DNA of 19,641 bases, taken from assembly GCA_003156795.1 (NCBI GenBank), contig PMHU01000298.1, positions 10,767 to 30,407 on the forward strand. The letters are read 5' to 3'. Shown in pieces: positions 1 to 10,191 of this stretch. The translations under genes and the position numbers were made by a program. Below the pieces are notes generated by a model. It did no database searches and was not told where the DNA came from. It saw only the letters and a program-made list of their open reading frames with translations. Numbering within the stretch: position 1 is the stretch's first letter; the number at the start of each line of letters is the position of its first letter. The stretch comes from Acidimicrobiaceae bacterium (GTDB taxonomy: Bacteria > Actinomycetota > Acidimicrobiia > Acidimicrobiales > Palsa-688).

Positions 1-1345
1 TGCGCCGCAGGCGGGCCTCGGGCGGCAGGAGTTCGGTGATCGCTTCCATGATCCGCTCGGTGTCAGCCTGGAAGTCCGTCCCGGTCAGTCCTTGCACCGG
101 GGGGCCGACCCGCACCCGCACCGTCGGCCGATGCAACAGGTTCGCCATTTTGGGGGCCCTTGACGACCGGGGCCAGACGTTCTCCGAGCCCCAAACCCCC
201 AACGGGATCACGGGCGTATCGGTGGCCGCAGCCAACCGGGCCGCCCCGGTCTTGCCTCGCAGTCGTGGGTCGAAGAACTCTTCGCCACGCGGAATGGTGC
301 CTTGAGGAGCGATGATCAGCACCTCTCCGTCGCGCAACGCCTGCTCAGCGGCATCAAAGGCGCCCCGACCGGAATTCTTGCGGTCGACGCATATGGCGCC
401 CGAAGCCCGCATCAGGGTTCCGATCACCGGCGCGTCGAATAGCTCCTTCTTGGCCAGACCACGAGGGTTGCGCCCACCTTCGAATACGGCCAACCCGTAC
501 GCCGTCGTGTCGAAGTAGCTGCGGTGATTGGCCGCGACGATGGCCGCCCCGCTCCTCGGGATGTGCTCGGTGCCGGCCAGGTCGAAGCGTGCGAAAGGAA
601 ATGCGACCTGCTGGAACAGCAGCCTGAGGACGTCTAGGGGCTCAGCACCCAGAAGCTTCGGCACCCCGGCCGGGCTGTCGAGGTGGACGATCGGCCAGCG
701 CCGCAAGGTGGCAACCGCTTGAAGCCGGAAGTCCGGATTCACCGCGGTCGGATGGCCGACCGCCGACAGCAGGGGCACGTCGTAAGCGCTGTCTGAATAG
801 GCCCAGCTATCACGAAGGTCGACCCCGCCGCGGCGGGCCCACCGCCTCACCGCTTGCAGCTTCCCGACCGACCACACGAAGCTGCCATCCAGCCGGCCCG
901 TGAATCGTTCGACCCCTTCGTCGTCCTTCTCAGTCGCGTAGCGGGTGGCGATGACCTCGTCGAAGCCCAGCCGGCTGGCGAGGGGCAGCAGGTAGTGGTC
1001 TGGAGTGGTAGTGGCCAGGACCAACCGCCGCCCGGCCGCCTCGTGGGATGCCAGCAGGGCCCGGACGTAAGGAAGCACTTGGGCCTCCAGGAGGTCAGCC
1101 GCCCTCTCGGCTGCTTCGTGAGCCGCTTCGACCGGCCAGCCCCGAGCAGCCAGCGCCGCCCCGCGTGCCAAGACCATGGCCGGAGCCGTCTCCCCGAACA
1201 CGTCGTAGAACCTCATCATGAGGCCCTGGCCGGGCAAGCTCGCCCTCCCGACCAACCCCGCCTCGAACAGGGCCTGGTTGATGGCGGGAGTGCTCGAGGT
1301 GCGCAGGAGCGTGCGGTCCAGATCGAAGATCGCGGCGCCAGCCAT
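1..1345 (-). CDS. HAD-IB phosphatase fused to 1-acyl-sn-glycerol-3-phosphate acyltransferase (PlsC-like), C-terminus cut by window edge
   Basis: Read on the minus strand from ATG at 1345, the frame stays open for 448 codons to the left edge, so the 3' end is missing. The N-terminal half is a HAD-IB hydrolase: DLDRT at residues 8-12 is the DxDxT nucleophile motif, and a SDSAYDVPLL segment followed by AVGHPTAVNPD matches the family's metal-binding motif. The C-terminal half is a PlsC acyltransferase: NHRSYFD at 273-279 is the NHx4D motif, with H274 and D279 the catalytic pair. PQGT at 347-350 stands where many PlsC proteins have PEGT. Such fusions are known in actinobacteria and are thought to act in phospholipid or triacylglycerol synthesis at the membrane, acylating lysophosphatidate; the substrate of the phosphatase half is unclear. 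The gene diverges from the lysR gene. Family call is firm, exact substrate is inferred. Confidence 0.9.
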   Translation of the reverse strand, partial: MAGAAIFDLDRTLLRTSSTPAINQALFEAGLVGRASLPGQGLMMRFYDVFGETAPAMVLARGAALAARGWPVEAAHEAAERAADLLEAQVLPYVRALLASHEAAGRRLVLATTTPDHYLLPLASRLGFDEVIATRYATEKDDEGVERFTGRLDGSFVWSVGKLQAVRRWARRGGVDLRDSWAYSDSAYDVPLLSAVGHPTAVNPDFRLQAVATLRRWPIVHLDSPAGVPKLLGAEPLDVLRLLFQQVAFPFARFDLAGTEHIPRSGAAIVAANHRSYFDTTAYGLAVFEGGRNPRGLAKKELFDAPVIGTLMRASGAICVDRKNSGRGAFDAAEQALRDGEVLIIAPQGTIPRGEEFFDPRLRGKTGAARLAAATDTPVIPLGVWGSENVWPRSSRAPKMANLLHRPTVRVRVGPPVQGLTGTDFQADTERIMEAITELLPPEARLRR

Positions 1346-1562
1346 GTTTGGAAGCTACCGCTTTTGCGTAAGCACCCGAGCCATTCCGCTCCCGACCGCA
1401 GGGCGTGGCCAGGGCCCGTATACACCCGTATAGGCAGCCTCTCCAGGAATCGGATGCGACCCGTCAGGGAAGGGAGGCTGAAGGGCAGCCGCCCCAGGCA
1501 TTCCTGCGCCTGATCCTGATCGGTCCAACAGTTGTGCCTGCGGTGTGGTATCTCTATCGACG
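1346..1562. other. Divergent intergenic region between the PlsC fusion and lysR
   Basis: 217 bp that must hold promoters for both flanking genes. It contains a pair of direct repeats (listed separately). It also contains CAGCCTC at 1435-1441, complementary to GAGGCTG at 1474-1480, which overlaps a second possible hairpin, GGCTG 1476-1480 with CAGCC 1486-1490. The two hairpins exclude each other. I see no convincing -35/-10 pair and no RNA gene. Confidence 0.5.
1415..1432. promoter_or_regulatory. Direct repeat CCCGTATA x2, one helical turn apart; candidate operator
   Basis: Two exact copies of CCCGTATA lie at 1415-1422 and 1425-1432, a 10-bp period, in the divergent region between a metabolic gene and a LysR regulator. 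Spacing of one DNA turn fits side-by-side protein binding. LysR sites are usually dyads of the form T-N11-A, so this need not be the LysR site itself. Assignment is inference. Confidence 0.3.
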
Positions 1563-2474
1563 ATGGATTTGCGCCAACTTCAAGCCCTGATCGCCATCGC
1601 CGATCACGGCAGCTTTTCGTCCGCCGCGGCCGCCCTCGGCACCGTGCAGTCGAACGTCTCCAGCCACATCGCCCGCTTGGAGAAGGAGCTCGGGGTGCAG
1701 CTGGTGGATCGCCATGCCGGACGGCTGACGGAAGAGGGTTTGGCCGTCCTCGAACGGGCCCGCCGGATCACCGCCGAGCTCGAAGCCGCAGCAGCCGACG
1801 TCGCCGCCTTGCGCCACGAGGTCTCGGGAACGGCTCGGATCGGCATGATCGGTACGACGGCCCGCTGGTTGGCGCCGTTGCTGCTCGACCGCATGGCCGC
1901 CACGCACCCCAAGGTGAAGCTCGTGATCGGCGATGGGACGTCGGCCACCCTGGAGCCCCACCTGGCCGCAGGTTCATTGGACGCGGCGGTAGTGAACCTC
2001 CCCCAGAGCAGTCCCGACCTGATCGAAAGACCGCTGTTCGATGAGGACTTGGTGCTGGTCGTTGCGAGAGGCCACCGTTTCGCCGAGCGAAGCCATATCG
2101 AGATGGTCGAGCTCGACGGGATCGAACTGTTGCTCCCTGCGCCGGGCACGGCCTTCCGCAAGGAGATAGACGACGCCTGCCGCCAGCGCGGGGTGACCCT
2201 GTCGCCGCGGGCGGAGCTGGACGGAGTCCGGCTCATCGCGTCGCTCACCCTGCGGGGCTACGGCCCGGCGATCCTGCCCGCCACCGGCGCCACCGAGGGA
2301 TTGCAGGGGTTCACCCGCATAACCGTCGCCGGTCTCCCCCGGCGTACCGTCGGGCTGGTGCTGCGCCGGCGGGGACGTCCTAGCGCGCCCGCCCGAGCCA
2401 TGCTCGAAGTGCTCGAAGGCGTGGTCAGCTCCAACCTCGACCCGCTCAGCGGCCTGCACGCGCCGTCGCCCTAA
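1563..2474 (+). CDS. LysR-family transcriptional regulator
   Basis: 303-aa protein of normal LysR length. Residues 1-60 are the winged helix-turn-helix DNA-binding domain, starting MDLRQL and including GSFSSAAAALGTVQSNVSSH, with the usual RLEKELGVQL segment. From about residue 90 it is the substrate-binding domain (WLAPLLLDRM, LDAAVVNLP, LVLVVARGH). ATG at 1563 was chosen because LysR proteins nearly always begin at this point; an in-frame GTG at 1545 would add six residues. It diverges from the PlsC fusion and converges on acnA with 23 bp between stops. Its inducer and targets cannot be told from the sequence; the divergent gene is the first candidate. Confidence 0.93.
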   Translation: MDLRQLQALIAIADHGSFSSAAAALGTVQSNVSSHIARLEKELGVQLVDRHAGRLTEEGLAVLERARRITAELEAAAADVAALRHEVSGTARIGMIGTTARWLAPLLLDRMAATHPKVKLVIGDGTSATLEPHLAAGSLDAAVVNLPQSSPDLIERPLFDEDLVLVVARGHRFAERSHIEMVELDGIELLLPAPGTAFRKEIDDACRQRGVTLSPRAELDGVRLIASLTLRGYGPAILPATGATEGLQGFTRITVAGLPRRTVGLVLRRRGRPSAPARAMLEVLEGVVSSNLDPLSGLHAPSP

Positions 2475-2497
2475 GGGCTCGCCACAAAGGGGGGCGC

Positions 2498-5230
<2,733 letters not shown>

Positions 5231-5541
5231 CGCCTAACCAACTCCTCGTCGAGCCGTCGGAACCAGCGACCAGTCTTACTCACCGAGCCCGATTGGGGAA
5301 AAAGAGCAGGACCTACGGTCTGTGGCTACCCATCTCCGCCTTGGCCGGGCTCGGCGGAGGCGCCATCGCTCCGGCGCGAGGAAGTCGCCGTAGGCCTCGG
5401 GGCTAGCTCCACAAAGGACCACCAGCGCCCCTACAGTCGCCCAATTCCTCACGCAGGAGGCTCCGCGCCCGGTCGGTCGGGATGTAAGATCGCTACGGGC
5501 AGCAACCGGGAGTTCGCAATACCCGGGGTAGAGAAGGGGCG
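5231..5541. other. Divergent intergenic region between acnA and the diguanylate cyclase gene
   Basis: About 310 bp without a convincing gene. On the plus strand TAAGAT at 5485-5490 fits the TAnnnT -10 form. TACCC 5520-5524 and GGGTA 5526-5530 form a small dyad just before the ribosome-binding site of the GGDEF gene. A 104-codon minus ORF across this gap has unlikely composition and was not accepted. Confidence 0.5.
5485..5490 (+). promoter_or_regulatory. Candidate -10 box TAAGAT for the GGDEF gene
   Basis: TAAGAT matches TAnnnT and lies 51 bp before the TTG start at 5542, leaving a leader of roughly 45 nt. No good TTGACA-like -35 is visible at the right distance. This is inferred from sequence alone. 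Confidence 0.3.
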
Positions 5542-6681
5542 TTGCATTTGTTTGGCCATAGTGACGGGACTGGGTGGAATCCCACGACAACGGTTGCCTT
5601 GGAGGCCGTCCCGTTCGCCGCGCTCCTGGCCGAGCCCTCTGGCCGAGTCATCGCCGTAAATCAGCGCTGGGTCGAGCTGACGGGCCTCGGAGAGGCCGCC
5701 TCTCTCGGGTCGGGTTGGCTGGACGCCATCGATCCCGAAGCCGGGGCACGTATTCGCAGCGACATCGCCGCCGTGCACAGCCTCCTAAGCCCCATGGCGA
5801 CCGATTACCAGCTGCTCGCCCGTGATCCTGGGCGATGGACTCGCTGGTGGCTCAGTTCGCACGACTACAACGGTGAGCCCGTCGTCGTGATCGCGGTGGC
5901 GGACGTCCACGAGGAGCGGACCCGGGAAGCGGTCCTCTACCACTTGGCGACCCACGATTCTCTCACCGGTCTGCTCAACCGAAGCCATTTTCTCGAGTGC
6001 ACGGACCAGGCCTTGCGCCGCAAAGAACGCCACCTCACCCGCGTCAGCGTCGTTTTCATTGACCTCGACGGTTTCAAGCGGGTCAACGATCTGGGTGGGC
6101 ACGCCCTGGGCAATCGCGTCCTCGTCGCGGTTGGGGCCCGGCTCCGAAATACCGTGAGGGGTGCCGACCTGGTAGCCCGTATCGGTGGCGACGAGTTTGC
6201 CGTGTTGTGCGAGGACCTCGTCGATGAGGAGCAGTCCGACTACGTCGTCGGCCGAATAGCGATGAGCTTGGCCGAGACCGTCGAGCTGGACGGAGAGTCC
6301 TGGCCCGTGGCCGCGTCGGTTGGAAGCGCCCTCGACCTGGGCAACTCGGATACAGCGGAGGCGCTTCTCGATCGAGCCGACCGGGCCATGTACCGGGTCA
6401 AGGCCGGACGCCACGGCTCCGAGCCCGAATACCCCCGGTACGAAACTCCGTACGAGACTCCGATCGAATCGGCGACCGACTACTTGACGGAGTCCGAGCC
6501 AAGTTCGGCTACCCCTGAGCCGCCGGCGGCCGAGCGCGAACCGACTCCACTCGACAGCTTCGTTGCCGATCTGCGCGACCTGCGCGACAGCTTTCACGCC
6601 ATTCGTTCGAGCTTGGATCGACTGGCCGCCTCCGAACCAACGGTCATCGACGTCCGCGACGAACTCAGAAACAAGATATAG
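5542..6681 (+). CDS. PAS-GGDEF diguanylate cyclase
   Basis: 379-aa soluble protein. Residues about 19-125 form a PAS-like sensor domain (VPFAALLAEPSGRVIAVNQRW...). Residues about 128-290 are a GGDEF domain, with HDSLTGLLNR, DLDGFKRVND and an intact GGDEF at 215-219. R206-G-A-D209 five residues before GGDEF is an intact RxxD product-inhibition site. The domain should make cyclic di-GMP from two GTP; no EAL domain is present. The C-terminal 90 residues are acidic, Pro/Glu/Thr-rich, ending in a helical stretch (DSFVADLRDLRDSF...). The start is TTG at 5542 with GAGAAGGGG just upstream. It has no transmembrane segment, so the PAS domain likely senses a cytosolic signal. aspS follows 27 bp later, possibly on the same transcript. 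Confidence 0.93.
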   Translation: MHLFGHSDGTGWNPTTTVALEAVPFAALLAEPSGRVIAVNQRWVELTGLGEAASLGSGWLDAIDPEAGARIRSDIAAVHSLLSPMATDYQLLARDPGRWTRWWLSSHDYNGEPVVVIAVADVHEERTREAVLYHLATHDSLTGLLNRSHFLECTDQALRRKERHLTRVSVVFIDLDGFKRVNDLGGHALGNRVLVAVGARLRNTVRGADLVARIGGDEFAVLCEDLVDEEQSDYVVGRIAMSLAETVELDGESWPVAASVGSALDLGNSDTAEALLDRADRAMYRVKAGRHGSEPEYPRYETPYETPIESATDYLTESEPSSATPEPPAAEREPTPLDSFVADLRDLRDSFHAIRSSLDRLAASEPTVIDVRDELRNKI

Positions 6682-6708
6682 AGCGGCCGATTAGCCTGCT
6701 CCGCTGTA

Positions 6709-8517
6709 ATGGAGCAGACCCGACCGCTGACGATCAACCGGTACAGAGACACGCGAGGCGGCGACCTGGGCGGAGACGACGTCGGGCGTCACGTCCTGCT
6801 GGCGGGGTGGGTGGCGGCCAAGCGCGACCACGGCGGGCTGTTGTTTATCGACCTCCGCGACCCCGCAGGGGTCGAGTCCGCGGGCTTGGTACAGCTCGTC
6901 GTCCACCCTGGTGTTCCGGCCTTCGAGTCGCTCTCCCACTTGAGGATCGAAAGCGCCATCAGCGCCGGCGGTACCGTCGTCGCCCGGGCTCCCGGGACGG
7001 TCAACCCGCGGCTGCCCACCGGCGGGATCGAGGTGATGGTGGCCGACGTCGAGGTCCTGTCGTCTGCCGATGTTCTGCCCTTTCCGGTGGAGCGCGACAC
7101 TGACGTGGGCGAGGAAGCCCGGCTGCGCTACCGCTACCTCGACATGCGGCGCGGACCGCTCGTCGAGCGCCTCGCGGCCCGGGCCCGGCTGGCCCAGGTA
7201 GTCCGCTCCCACCTGACCGAGCGGGGCTTCCTCGAAATCCAGACCCCAGTACTGACCGCCTCGTCCCCCGAAGGAGCTCGGGACTTCCTCGTGCCCAGCC
7301 GGCTCTACCCGGGCGAGTTCTACGCCCTCCCGCAGGCCCCTCAACAGTTCAAGCAGCTGCTCATGGTCGGAGGGGTCGAGCGGTACTTCCAAATCGCACC
7401 CTGCTTTCGGGACGAGGCGTCCCGCGCCGACCGCAGCCCGGGCGAGTTCTATCAGATCGATTTGGAGATGGCCTTCGCCACCCAAGAAGACGTGTTCACC
7501 GAAGTCGAGCTCATGATGGGACGGATCGTCACCGAGTGCTCGACCAAGAAGGCGCCGGCCTCGTTCCCTAGGATCGGCTACGCCGAGGCCCTCGATCGCT
7601 TCGGTACAGACAAGCCGGACCTTCGTTTCGAACTTGAGATAGCCGATGTCACGGCGGCGCTCGGAGGCGGCACCGAGCTGCCGATGTTTAGCGCTGCTCC
7701 GTCGAGCGGACATGTCATCCGGGCCCTCCGCGCCCCGCACGCAGCGGTTCGATCGCGCAAGTGGTTCGACGAGTTCCAGGAGGCGGGCAAAAAGGGCGGG
7801 GTCATCGGGAGCTGGCTCCAACTGGACCCGGATGGCGTGAGGGGCACGCTGTCGAAGAAGCTGACCGAGGACGAGGTGTCCATCCTGGTTGGCGCGACTG
7901 GCGCTGCGCCCGGTGACGCCATCCTGTGCGCAGTCGGTCCCCGCGCCGCGGTGGCCTCGGCCCTCGGCGACCAGCGCAGCGCGCTGGGCCGGGACCTGAA
8001 GCTGGGCGAGCCGGACGCGTTGTCCTTTTGCTGGGTCGTGGACTTCCCGATGTTCGAAGCCAATGTCCTGACCGGTGAGTGGGAGTTCTCCCACAATCCG
8101 TTCTCGATGCCGCAGGGCGGATTGGAAGCCTTGGCAGCAACCGATCCGGGTGAGGTCCTGGCCTATCAGTACGACTTGGTGTGCAATGGCGTCGAGCTGT
8201 CATCCGGAGCGGTTCGCAACCACCTGCCCGAAGTGATGGAAAAGGCCTTCTCGATCGCGGGCTATGGCCCCGACCGGATCCAGGAGTCGTTTCCTGCGCT
8301 GTGGAACGCCTTCCACTACGGCCCTCCCCCGCACGCCGGCATCGCGCCAGGCTTCGACCGCATCCTCATGTTGCTCGAGGACCAGGCCAACCTGCGCGAA
8401 GTGATCGCCTTTCCCCTCAATCAGGGAGCGCGAGACCTCCTGATGGGAGCGCCCAGCGTCGTGCTGGATTCCCAACTGGCCGAGCTTCACCTCGAGGTCG
8501 TTCCTCCGGCACCCTGA
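6709..8517 (+). CDS. aspS: Aspartyl-tRNA synthetase (bacterial class II type, alphaproteobacterial-like)
   Basis: 602-aa enzyme that charges tRNA-Asp with aspartate in the cytosol. Order of domains: N-terminal OB-fold anticodon-binding domain (about 1-130, with LAGWVAAKRDHGGLLFIDLRD), class II core motif 1 (GFLEIQTPVL), motif 2 (CFRDEASRADRSPGEFYQID, R234 binds ATP), inserted GAD domain (about 300-430), and motif 3 (GIAPGFDRILMLL, R551). Signatures SHNPFSMPQGG and GIAPGFDRI are those I know from alphaproteobacterial AspRS, not the HHAFTAP and GIAFGWDR of typical actinobacterial AspRS. FRDEA has Ala237 where nearly all AspRS have Asp. It could be a non-discriminating enzyme that also charges tRNA-Asn if the genome has GatCAB; that cannot be seen here. 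No Shine-Dalgarno precedes ATG 6709. Confidence 0.97.
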   Translation: MEQTRPLTINRYRDTRGGDLGGDDVGRHVLLAGWVAAKRDHGGLLFIDLRDPAGVESAGLVQLVVHPGVPAFESLSHLRIESAISAGGTVVARAPGTVNPRLPTGGIEVMVADVEVLSSADVLPFPVERDTDVGEEARLRYRYLDMRRGPLVERLAARARLAQVVRSHLTERGFLEIQTPVLTASSPEGARDFLVPSRLYPGEFYALPQAPQQFKQLLMVGGVERYFQIAPCFRDEASRADRSPGEFYQIDLEMAFATQEDVFTEVELMMGRIVTECSTKKAPASFPRIGYAEALDRFGTDKPDLRFELEIADVTAALGGGTELPMFSAAPSSGHVIRALRAPHAAVRSRKWFDEFQEAGKKGGVIGSWLQLDPDGVRGTLSKKLTEDEVSILVGATGAAPGDAILCAVGPRAAVASALGDQRSALGRDLKLGEPDALSFCWVVDFPMFEANVLTGEWEFSHNPFSMPQGGLEALAATDPGEVLAYQYDLVCNGVELSSGAVRNHLPEVMEKAFSIAGYGPDRIQESFPALWNAFHYGPPPHAGIAPGFDRILMLLEDQANLREVIAFPLNQGARDLLMGAPSVVLDSQLAELHLEVVPPAP

Positions 8518-8662
8518 CCCAGCAACGCTCAGGATCGTAATCATAGGAAACTCTATGTAATAGACGGAACGTTCTGATAGCTTGGCGCCGGCCGCCGTTG
8601 ATCGGGGTTCGGGCCGACCCCCGCACGTCTGAGTCTCAATCGATGCGGGAGGTCGGCCTCAA
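8518..8662. other. AT-richer leader/promoter region before the 279-aa gene
   Basis: The stretch 8535-8583 is clearly more AT-rich than its surroundings and likely holds the promoter; TAGCTT at 8578-8583 fits TAnnnT. GAACGTTC at 8567-8574 is an 8-bp palindrome that could be an operator, of the kind bound by TetR-type regulators. The strong hairpin at 8612-8658 is listed separately. Confidence 0.4.
8612..8658 (+). promoter_or_regulatory. Long hairpin that sequesters the Shine-Dalgarno of the next gene
   Basis: GGCCGACCCCCGCA at 8612-8625 is complementary over all 14 bases to TGCGGGAGGTCGGCC at 8644-8658, apart from one bulged A at 8650; the loop is 18 nt. The right arm contains GGGAGG (8647-8652), the only good ribosome-binding site for the ATG at 8663, ten bases away. 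In RNA, the folded form would hide it. The left arm could instead pair by GGCCG (8612-8616) with CGGCC (8589-8593), a weaker fold that would free the site. This suggests translational control by a riboregulatory leader, but it could also be a DNA dyad operator. No known riboswitch class is recognised. Confidence 0.6.
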
Positions 8663-9502
8663 ATGGAAGATTGGCAAGGCCTCACGGGCGTCCTCCTGGA
8701 AGCCGTCGGCGACCGAGTGGCGGAGCAGGGTCGACCCATCTGGGTGGAAGTACGCGCCGTTCCAGAGGGCGGCGGCGACTTCAGGCTGTGCTTCCTCGAC
8801 GACCCGGGCGGCTTTCTCGGGCGCCAGGCGGCGCCGGACTGCCTGGCGGTGGGCGTCGTGGCGACGGGCCGGGTGACGGTGGCCGACAGCGAGGTCGAAC
8901 TGCCCGTGCCGCTGGCGCCGGGCGTCACGCCTGGCATCCGAATGTGCTGCCTGGTCACCCGCGACGGGCTGATCGGGTGGCGGATGACTTTGCCGGACGG
9001 GCGCTCGTTGGCCGAAGCGCCCTCGGACGGCCGCCTGCTGGATTGCCTGAGGCGGTGCTTGGCGCTTCCGACGCCTCCGCCGCCAGTCGGCGCCGGTCAG
9101 CTCCAGTCGGTCTTCTGGCTCTCGGCGATCCTGGAGGAGGTCCATCGGACCGACCGAAAACTCTCGTGGCGCGAAATAGTTGGACTGCACCCGGTGACCG
9201 AGCTTCTGGCCGGGTGCGACGCTGCTCCCGATCTCCAGCAGGACCTGCCGGATCTCATCCGGATCGCCAGTGAGTCCTGGTCCTGGGAGTTGCTGCGCCA
9301 GACCGCCGTCAGCGACCGGTGGGCAAAGGAGCTGGTCTCGCCCGACCTGGCCGCCTGGATGGACGAGGGGATGTTCGCCCGCTGGATCCTGAGTGCGTTA
9401 CCCGGACCGGATGAGCTGGTCGCTCGGGTCCGGCCTCGCTTGGCCCCGTCTGCGGCCAGGCGGTTGGCTCACGCGGTGCGGGCGGCCTCCCGGGTCGCCT
9501 GA
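8663..9502 (+). CDS. Hypothetical protein, 279 aa
   Basis: I do not recognise a family. The protein is soluble, with no signal peptide or membrane segment. The first ~130 residues look beta-rich (IWVEVRAVP, FRLCFLDDPGG, LAVGVVATGRVTVAD). A Pro-rich linker PTPPPPVGAG (about 136-145) leads to a mostly helical second half (QSVFWLSAILEEVHR, WSWELLRQTAV), ending in an Arg/Ala-rich tail. A two-domain layout is likely. Codon use is normal for the window. The start is ATG 8663; its GGGAGG site lies inside the hairpin described upstream. It follows aspS by 146 bp with its own likely promoter and converges with padR. Confidence is high that it is a gene, none on its role. Confidence 0.8.
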   Translation: MEDWQGLTGVLLEAVGDRVAEQGRPIWVEVRAVPEGGGDFRLCFLDDPGGFLGRQAAPDCLAVGVVATGRVTVADSEVELPVPLAPGVTPGIRMCCLVTRDGLIGWRMTLPDGRSLAEAPSDGRLLDCLRRCLALPTPPPPVGAGQLQSVFWLSAILEEVHRTDRKLSWREIVGLHPVTELLAGCDAAPDLQQDLPDLIRIASESWSWELLRQTAVSDRWAKELVSPDLAAWMDEGMFARWILSALPGPDELVARVRPRLAPSAARRLAHAVRAASRVA

Positions 9503-9541
9503 ATCCTCCCGGGTCGCTGAATCCTCCCGGGTCGCCTGAAT
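9486..9541. repeat. Short tandem repeat, three copies of an 18-19 bp unit
   Basis: CCTCCCGGGTCGCCTGAAT occurs at 9486-9504, again at 9505-9522 with one base lost, and at 9523-9541, followed by a degenerate part-copy. The first copy encodes the last residues and stop codon (9500-9502) of the upstream gene; the rest fill the gap to the convergent padR stop. It looks like local duplication. Confidence 0.85.
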
Positions 9542-9549
9542 CCTTCAGG
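9535..9549. terminator. Small hairpin between convergent gene ends
   Basis: CCTGAA (9535-9540), loop TCC, TTCAGG (9544-9549): a perfect 6-bp stem in the gap between two convergent genes, overlapping the padR stop. There is no T-tract and the stem is short, so it is a weak terminator candidate at best. Confidence 0.25.
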
Positions 9550-10099
9550 GTGACCAGGCCCCTCCCCTGCCGCCCTGGTCGCGGAGGCCCTCGAGGAATT
9601 GGAGAGTCGCCCGGCACGACGCCACCCTCCACTCGGCCAGCACCCGCTCGAAGCCTTGGGTGCAACCGCGTTGGCTTTCCAACCCGTCCAGCAGCGGCGC
9701 CAACCTGGCCCGTTGGGCCTCGATCAAGGGTCCGCTGTCGCCGCCGGCTCGATCGAGCAGCAGCAGCTTCAACAGCAGAAGGGACCGCACGTCCCGAACG
9801 TGGTCGACCGGTTCGGTCAGCCATCGCCGCAGGAAACGCTTCCCCGCCGGCGTGGTGGCCAGGATCGTGCGCGTCGGCCCCCGATCGCCTGGTTCGGTGG
9901 ACCGTTCGCTGATCAGGCCCAGTTGGGCCAGCTTCTCGAGGGCTTGGTAGACGTCCTGGCGGCGGACCGTCCACACCCGGCCGACGGGTGCATCCTCGGC
10001 CAAAAGCCGGGCCACGGCGAAGCCATGGGTCGGCCCCTCCGATACCGCGCCTAAAACCGCCCACTCGCGCGCCGACAGCGTCGGTGCGGTGACGGCCAC
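9545..10099 (-). CDS. PadR-family transcriptional regulator
   Basis: 184-aa protein. The N-terminal ~95 residues are a PadR winged helix: LSAREWAVLGAVSEGPTHGF, then VRRQDVYQALEKLAQLGLI and the beta-wing TRTILATTPAGKRFLRRWL. The rest is a helical dimerisation domain typical of Vir-type PadR proteins (LLLLKLLLLDR, QRARLAPLLDGLE). The start is GTG at 10099; no better in-frame start is seen. PadR proteins are usually repressors that respond to small aromatic or drug-like ligands and often control a neighbour. The divergent alpha/beta hydrolase is the obvious candidate, with a dyad at 10192-10206 between them. The ligand is unknown. Confidence 0.9.
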   Translation of the reverse strand: MAVTAPTLSAREWAVLGAVSEGPTHGFAVARLLAEDAPVGRVWTVRRQDVYQALEKLAQLGLISERSTEPGDRGPTRTILATTPAGKRFLRRWLTEPVDHVRDVRSLLLLKLLLLDRAGGDSGPLIEAQRARLAPLLDGLESQRGCTQGFERVLAEWRVASCRATLQFLEGLRDQGGRGGAWSP

Positions 10100-10191
10100 G
10101 GCGCCAGGCTAGACCGAACGACCCGGTTTTGGACCCAGAGGGAATGGACCGGCCGCCGGGTTCTCTCCGGGGGCCTCGCCGCTGAGCGGGG

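Noticed and set aside
5276..5590. 104-codon minus ORF in the acnA/GGDEF gap
   Set aside because: It overlaps the GGDEF start and has no ribosome-binding site; the sequence is Arg-rich without a fold pattern. A short inner GTG start (RNWATVGALVVL) was considered and judged too weak.
6691..8094. 467-codon ORF on the minus strand opposite aspS
   Set aside because: It is the antisense of a clear AspRS; its composition (Gly/Arg/Asp/His-rich, no domain) is what high-GC coding DNA gives on the other strand.
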